Below are positions 58,133 through 64,000 of a stretch of DNA of 64,000 bases, in pieces. The notes under the pieces are model-generated. The model was not told the origin of the DNA. It was given only the letters and a program-made list of their open reading frames with translations, and made no database searches. The stretch lies in contig JALLLT010000010.1 in NCBI GenBank assembly GCA_025266875.1, forward strand, positions 868,001-932,000, given 5' to 3'. Position 1 is the stretch's first letter. Every line of letters begins with the position of its first letter. The DNA comes from Fennellomyces sp. T-0311 (Eukaryota > Mucoromycota > Mucoromycetes > Mucorales > Lichtheimiaceae). The translations under genes and the position numbers were made by a program.

Positions 58133-59305
58133 CTACAATTTATTAGGTTTCTGTGATGTAACACCTCGCCGGCTGTGGCGTGGAATCACAACTGCATGAT
58201 GCCTATTGGTCCGATAATACTTCGTCAATGGATAGTCTATACATAATTCTACTTGTACAAACCTGGTAGTCGCCAAAAGCGTACCATCTGGATGAAAAAT
58301 CCAACCATCCAAATCAAAACGACCATTAACAATATGGTGCGTGACGAACGTTGCTAGCACTTGCTCAGTATTCGGAGGTACTGGATACTTGAATTGCACT
58401 TCGTATTGTAACGTCGGTTTCCACGTGTTTTCTCGACCGAGTTGATCCTGTTTGTCTTTTAGTATGTGAAGAGGATGGTAGTAGACATCTGCAAGGTAAG
58501 GCAATGAATAAGTATCAATCGGCCTGTTATCAGGAAAGGACATTATATGATGCGATTCTGTTCGATCCGTGATCGTGAGATCTTGTCGCAGCACTAATCT
58601 CTCGGGCCCTTCGTTGAATTTTAACTCTATCGGCTCCATATTGTCTGTGGGATGAGGCTTTTGTGCATTTGGATGAATGACCGTCGGCCCTTCGTCATCA
58701 CCCGCTGGACCATTCAAGGTGATCACACTGTAACATCGAGTCACGTAATCCATTGGAACATAATTATTGGCCAAAGTCGGAATCGAAACAGAACGTTTGT
58801 CGCTTCCAGCAAGCTGCTTGAGAGTCGCTGATATCAGACTAAAGCTTCTTTTGCTTGCTTTAATAGCTTCCACCTCGACCACACATGGTCCCGGTAATCC
58901 AGGTGTAGTGAAGAAAGCCGTGAGTGCAGCAGGATTTCGATTTGGGTAGCAATTCATCGCTGATTTAAGCATTACTGCACCAAGGTATCCTGTATAGTAA
59001 CTTTTAGTTGGAAAATAAGAGCACATCGTTATCATTGATATATACCGCCCTACATAAGCCACTACGTATAAATAAACTTATCAAGGATCAACCTGAAACT
59101 AGTAGACTTACTAATACAACACCATCCATTGTCCATCCCTGCGTTACCCGTAGTATAATTCATAGAACTCGTTATAACAAAACTTTTAGAAGTGTAAGTT
59201 TATTAACAACCGTACCTCGTGAAGTTGACATGTGAATATACGCTTTTCAGATTGTTTTCCTATATGTGAAATGTGTGTAGCATTATCAAAGTCGTATTCA
59301 GGCAT
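58133..59305 (-). CDS. Thioesterase-like (double hot-dog) protein, array copy B
   Basis: Same architecture as copy A: exons 59305-59216, 59138-59112 (27 nt), 59049-59046 (4 nt, GGCG), 58989-58263 and 58202-58133 (918 nt, 305 residues). The 27-nt exon reads GWTMDGVVL and is followed by GGYLGAVMLK. Family segments are GPCVVEVEAIKASKRSF, FPDNRPIDTYSLPYLADVYY, WKPTLQYEVQFKYPVP and NGRFDLDGWIFHPDGTLLAT. The last intron is 60 nt, in frame and without stop codons, so a 20-residue longer isoform is possible. The C-terminus is Asn-Lys-Leu, resembling a peroxisomal signal. The amino exon starts MPEYDFDNA, matching the YxFD opening of all copies. Confidence 0.82.
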
Positions 59306-60206
59306 TTAATCGAGTAAGGTAGATGGGTGGCAAAGAAGTACAGTGCCACTTTTATAGTCAGCAAGGAAAACATTATGCAGGAATATGCAGCCCACTGAGC
59401 AATGCAGATAAGCAAAATAAAGAAGTACACTTGCCTTCAAACCTGGTATTATACCATACTACTTTTTCCATGTCAAATGTCTGTCACGGTAACATTTCAT
59501 GAACGTATATATACGTAGTAGCGTTCGCAACACGAGGGAGCACATTGATAGACCATAATAGACAAGTAACTTGACTGCACTGATTAAATCTTAACTGCAT
59601 GCCCCAGTACAGCTGTACTGGAGTACATAAGCTGTTTGACCTTGTGCGTAAAAGAAGATATCTCGATCACCACAACTTCAACATATATTTCAACGGCCAT
59701 AATGTCACACTTCCGGGCATGACGTGTATTATACGCTGATAGATACATGATGTCCATAGTTTAAGCAATGCATCATATGACTTGAGTAGGACCTGCGATC
59801 GGAATTAAAACTATTGACTAAATGCCGTACATAATACTTTGTTGGGTACTTTATGTAAGATCCTCTCTTTTCTTGCAAGGCCAACATCATATACTCCAGT
59901 CACGTATTCCTGCCTTCGATTACTAGAGTAATTAATAATAAATCGAACATCGTGCATGGATCAACTTTAGATAATCACCTACGCGATATCAAACGCAAAG
60001 GTAATTATTTTTTGATGCATTGTACTTTTTGGGCGACGTAATATGTAATATGAATAGCAATGTACACTATTTATTGTGGTAATCCGTACCGATGTGATCA
60101 AATTCGTGATTTTGCTGTACCTGTAATCGGGAATAATGTACCGTGATGTCTTTATGCTTATTTGTGAGATGTTGATGATGAAAGCTAAAGAAAAGAGAAT
60201 GTGACA
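59306..60206. other. Spacer between thioesterase copies B and C
   Basis: About 0.9 kb, AT-rich, with an 18-bp perfect palindrome at 59604-59621. The C-terminal alternative exon of copy C may lie in the upper part. No independent gene seen. Confidence 0.5.
59604..59621. repeat. Perfect 18-bp palindrome
   Basis: CCAGTACAGCTGTACTGG is fully self-complementary, about 300 bp upstream of thioesterase copy B. It could be a site for a dimeric regulator or a chance event. Confidence 0.7.
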
Positions 60207-61198
60207 TTACCTTCCAGTGGCGAGCAACTGCCCATCTTCCGAATAGATCCAAACATCCACATCGAAACGACCATCAATCACATTCATCGACACGAACGAG
60301 GAAAGTACGCGTGTCGTATTAGTTGGAACTGGGTTCTTGAATTGGACTTCATAGTGCAGTGTAGGCTTCAAATATGTGTCTAGTTGATCATCCTGGTACA
60401 TATCTAACGGGTGCTTTGCCGTATCCACCAAATAAGGAAGAGCCAACGTATCCATAGGTCGAAGGTCCGAGAATTCAAAAATATGATGTGTTTCCGGCAC
60501 CCCATGGCGTTCATTTTTCAGATTTCTATATACACGGAGTGTCGGATCCGGATCATTTTTCTTTGGTAGAATTGGTACATGCTCCATGTCTTTGGTGCAA
60601 GGTGGCTTGCGAGCGTCTGGGTGAAACTTTGTTATCTTCTCCGGCGGGACCACGGCTGCGATAGTTACTATCGCGTAACATTTTGTATCATAACCTTCCT
60701 TTTTCGACGCCTGCTTCAAGATTGCACGTACAAGACAAACTCCCTTTGCACTGGGTTTGATATCTTCCACCTCGATTATGCACGGTCCGGGCCGCGCCAT
60801 CTGCAGGAAAAACATGTGAAGAGCGGCTGGGTTTCGGTCTGTGTATCGTTGCATAACAGCCTTAAGCATCATCGAGGCCATATATCCTAAATACAAACGC
60901 TTGTAAATATACAAAACGATGCAAAACCAAGCTTTTTGTGCATATATATATACCGCCCTAATATTGTTGCAGATTAGCATATATTTTTTTCTAAAACAAA
61001 AAATGATCTGTATACCGCTGTGACGCCGAACCATGCCCATCGCTATGATCAGTTTAGGTAAGCCAAAAATGGTAGCTATCTCTAATGAACCGCAATATTT
61101 ACTTGTCCCAATTTGGCAGAATACCGATAAGGGTCTTCCGGGTTTCTGGGGAGAACCTCCAGCGCGATAGCTTCGTCAAAGTCGTACTGTTTTGACAT
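60207..61198 (-). CDS. Thioesterase-like (double hot-dog) protein, array copy C
   Basis: Exons 61198-61103, 61042-61016 (27 nt, RWAWFGVTA), 60957-60954 (4 nt, GGCG) and 60886-60207 (807 nt, 268 residues). It opens MSKQYDFDEA and continues GGYMASMMLK. Family segments: GPCIIEVEDIKPSAKG, FSDLRPMDTLALPYLVDTAK, LKPTLHYEVQFKNPVP and DGRFDVDVWIYSEDGQLLAT. The stop directly after ATGR is also a donor (AG|GTAATG), so, by analogy with copies A and B, a further exon probably starts downstream (a 54-nt intron to AATAAG would give a tail with YIIPDYRY). The final tail is therefore unresolved. Only 157 bp separate its start from the stop of copy D. Confidence 0.8.
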
Positions 61199-61354
61199 GT
61201 GGGAAGGAAAAAGAAAAGAGGAAAAAGTATGTGTTATTATCGAGTTATATATACATGATTTCTATTTATATAACAAGGCGTAATAATGACAATGCTAATT
61301 ATTTTAATGTGAAAGACTGACGGAGGTGGCGTAGGATGATTGGGACAGGAAAAT

Positions 61355-62578
61355 TTAAAGCTTGGGCGGCGTGTTACGTTCCCATGGAACCACCAAACAC
61401 TGATGTCGAGTGATAGCCAGCAAATTCTGGTGCTGATCAAACAATGCGCCATCCAAATCGAAGCGACCGTTGATGATATGGGGCACTTTGAAGGAAGCCA
61501 GCACACTCTTGACATTCTTGGGCACAGCCTTGAACTGAACTTCCAGCTGCAACGTGGGCATCCAACACCTGCCACCTAACACTTGTTCGCCGAGAGAAAA
61601 GACAGGATGGACGAAAACGTCGGCCCAGAAAGGTAGACTTTTGAAATCAGACTCGCGACCATCTTTAAAACTCACACAGTGATGAACCTCTGGTCTACCG
61701 GAAATGATCTGGCCGTCTTGTTTGTGGATGGGCAAAGTGCTCTGGTCCTGATACACGTTCACATACTCCTTTATGAACTCCATCTGGGTGGGCTTCATTA
61801 ATTCCAACGAAGGTGGCTTTGCACCTTCGGTAGGGTGGATATACGTGACACCTTTTTCTCCATCCATATTGCCCATGGTAATGATGCTGTGCGTCTTGGT
61901 CACATATTCTGCAGGATTGTACTCTTCCAAGCTTTCTGGCACCTTTTTTGCACTACCATCTTTCTATATGCCGTATGACGGTGTAAGCATGAATTTCACG
62001 TTCAGCAGCAAGGGGGTTATGCATACCTTGTGCTGTCGGAGGAGGACCTTAACAACGTGAAAACCTTTTTTGCTTGGTTTGAGATCGGATATTTCTACAA
62101 TGAATGGGCCTGGCTCGGTTTTCTTGAAGAAAAACGTGTTGAGAGCCACAGGATGCTTTTGGTGACGTGTGGAGTAATAGTCAAGAACAGCATGGAGGGA
62201 GAGCGCGATAACGTAGCCTATAAAGTTTTGCTTTAGCTACAGAAAAAAAAGGGGTCACTTGGATTGAAAAAGAAAGTTTTACCGCCCTGGTTGAAACAAA
62301 ATAGAGTAAGCTGGTTAGTAACGCGTGACACAGTGGTACTGTGGATATCATGACTTACAACGGGAACTTGTCCAATAGCCCATGTCTACAGTGAATATAT
62401 CAGGATCAAACACTTTTTTTAAGTGTACACGGTGCACTGGTATACATACTGGGTTCACACGGCCTGCATAAATATCAGCACCCGATGCACTTCGTCCAAT
62501 GTGGTACGAGTCAGTTGCTTGATCGAATGCATACTGTGAGCTCGTCGGTTCTGCCAGAACAGCTGTCTCTAGTACCAT
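61355..62578 (-). CDS. Thioesterase-like (double hot-dog) protein, array copy D
   Basis: Exons 62578-62450, 62385-62359 (27 nt, TWAIGQVPV), 62286-62283 (4 nt, GGCG), 62217-62027 and 61963-61355 (960 nt, 319 residues). GGYVIALSLHAVL follows the micro-exon; TWAIGQVPVGGY is close to the fungal thioesterase-like consensus WxIGxVPxGGY. Other segments: GPFIVEISDLKPSKKGF, WMPTLQLEVQFKAVP, NGRFDLDGALFDQHQNLLAI. It differs from A-C by a longer amino leader, an extra intron in the middle (61964-62026) and no terminal intron. The C-terminus is Pro-Lys-Leu. As the most family-like copy, it may be closest to the ancestral gene. Confidence 0.83.
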
Positions 62579-62757
62579 GATGCAATCAAGTTATTGTAAT
62601 CAGAAAGACATAGAGTATGCCGAGACCATTGTGAATTGCCAGTTTATATAGATCGGACCACGGCATTTTGCCTTTGTCAGCTTTTCGCTTGTTGAAACAC
62701 AATAATCTTTATTTTTCCATAAATGGTTATTGGCTGGGTGATAAGGAGAAAGAAAAA

Positions 62758-62775
62758 ACACACACACACACACAC
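62758..62775. repeat. (CA)n microsatellite
   Basis: Dinucleotide run between the GATA gene stop and thioesterase copy D. Confidence 0.9.
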
Positions 62776-62783
62776 GTAAAAAG

Positions 62784-64000
62784 TTAGCTTGGTTGGTAAT
62801 AGAAGTGCTGTTGAGACATGTTCGTATGTGAAGAAGGTAAAAGCTGTACAATGGGTGAACTGTCTTCATTTTTGGATTTTTTAGGTGATCGCCGTGCAGT
62901 TTCGGTGTTTTCAGCACGCTGTCGTTTTTTAATGGTATCAGATTTCAGTGATAGCGGTCGTCGTTGATTATGCAGCTTCAAGCTATGTAGCCATGCCAAT
63001 TAATTACACTGGTTACTTTATTTCACCATGACAACTTACTAGAGTCCGCAAGCGTTGCAAAGTGGAGCACCGTTATCGTCGCGACGCCAAAGGGGAGTTG
63101 TGGACGTGGCACAATTTGTACATATCGGTTGCTGCATCCCATCTTCGTCACCACGTGTGTCCTTGCGTCCCGAATGTGGCTTCAGATGCTTTGGACGGGG
63201 TGCATTATGTAGTTTTAAACTATAAGGAACGTTAGTCCGGTTCACACCGTCAGTCCAAAAACAGCAAAATGCAAATGGTCTAGACTTACTAAAGCCCGCA
63301 AGCGTTGCATAATAGTTCATCGTCTGCAGACCGCCGCCATAACGGGGTCGTTGTTGTCGAACAGTTGCTGCAGACAGGTTGGCCTGGTGAAGAGGTGCTC
63401 TTTACGGGCAATGAGCGTCTAACGGTGGTGGTGGTGGTGGTGGATTTGTTTCGTTGCTGTTGATTTTGTTGAGGGAAATGAAGCGTGCTGATATAAACAT
63501 TGTTGGTCTTTTTTTGGTGATGATTACTTTTAGGTGAAGGGGATGTGCTGTCCGATGACGGTGCTGGTGGCGGCGGAGGTACTGGTTCCGGCTGTTGTTG
63601 TGGAAGAGACGTCATCATGCCTTGGGGAACTTGGGCATGCAGCTGTGCGTGGGGCATGAACAGACGTTCAACGGATTCGAGGGTATCGCGAGGTAACGTG
63701 GACAGCAATTTGCTGTACAATGCGCCATTGGGGACGGGCGAAGGAATGGCGCCAGAGATATAGAACGCTGCTGGATCGCTATCGGGCAGCAGCAAGTTCC
63801 ACGCGGATTGTTCACATGACGCGTTAGAAGCGTTGAATGCGTCTTGCAAGGTACTTGTTGCATAAACGGGACTATTCGGAACAGACTGGATTGCGTCGCC
63901 AGCATAATAGTTTGCTGCTTCAGAATCGAGTGGAATCTCGATGTTTTCCGCAGTAGGTTGCTGCCAGTCCATGTTTGGTAGATAAGTCTGCACGGGAGGA
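62784..64000 (-). CDS. GATA-type zinc-finger transcription factor with two fingers, 5' partial
   Basis: Nuclear DNA-binding factor recognising GATA motifs. Exons are 64000-63290, 63219-63040 and 62982-62784; the gene may start at an ATG at 63972 ([10 protein letters not shown]) or beyond the edge. Upstream part is Pro/Gln/Ser/Thr-rich. Two fingers of the C-X2-C-X17-C-X2-C type are seen: [15 protein letters not shown]...CNACGLY and [15 protein letters not shown]...CNACGLY, each split by an intron at the same place (CGL-TA|Y) and each followed by LKLHN. The fingers are only about 35 residues apart and lack the Cys-rich spacer of fungal iron regulators, so an Sre/Fep1 role is not supported. The C-terminal 60 residues are basic. 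Confidence 0.88.

Noticed and set aside
60067..60206. Read-through extension of thioesterase copy C after a 26-nt intron, ending DYHNK
   Set aside because: Intron too short; left as an unresolved alternative.

Overview
The window is a nuclear segment from a fungus. Genes carry many short introns (about 45-80 nt, GT-AG with CTAAY-like branch sites), lie on both strands, and encode typical fungal products (Hir3, Lsm4, Rpb11, Pho84-type phosphate transporter, fungal OPT transporter, GATA and bHLH factors). Intron density and gene style suggest an early-diverging, Mucoromycota-like fungus; this is inference, since no marker fixing the genus was recognised. Exon structures were built by hand from splice signals, reading frame and family motifs. 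Where totals are given, joined exons sum to a multiple of three.

Layout. 0-9 kb is gene-dense: 3' part of a peroxisomal acyl-CoA oxidase (+), a SAM methyltransferase (-), an SCP2 sterol-carrier protein (+), RPB11 (-) and LSM4 (+) sharing a divergent promoter, and an OPT transporter (-). 9-18 kb is an AT-rich, gene-poor stretch with one MITE-like element and one exon-like fragment. 18-24.5 kb holds triosephosphate isomerase (+), a phosphate transporter (+), a small gene with a recombinase-like helical domain (-), an aldo-keto reductase (+) and an unrecognised four-exon gene (-). 26.4-30.3 kb has two divergent stomatin paralogues and a low-complexity protein. 31.3-38 kb is a 20-exon HIR3/CABIN1 gene, followed by an F-box/LRR gene. 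40-44 kb is sparse, with a tiny CCHC zinc-knuckle gene. 43.8-50 kb has a serine-rich/coiled-coil protein, a possible small gene, a MLX-like bHLH-zipper factor and a TMX2-like thioredoxin protein. 50-56 kb is mostly empty with weak candidates. 56-62.6 kb is a head-to-tail array of four thioesterase-like (double hot-dog) genes, and the right edge holds a two-finger GATA factor cut by the window end.

Themes. Several genes point to peroxisomal fatty-acid handling: the acyl-CoA oxidase ends in AKL, the SCP2 protein in SKL, and three of the four array thioesterases end in SNL, NKL and PKL. The most unusual observation is that all four thioesterase paralogues share a 27-nt exon followed by a 4-nt micro-exon (GGCG) that builds the Gly-Gly of the family's GGY motif. 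Other points are three GC-AG introns, inverted stomatin paralogues with shared intron positions, and a 42-residue zinc-knuckle protein.
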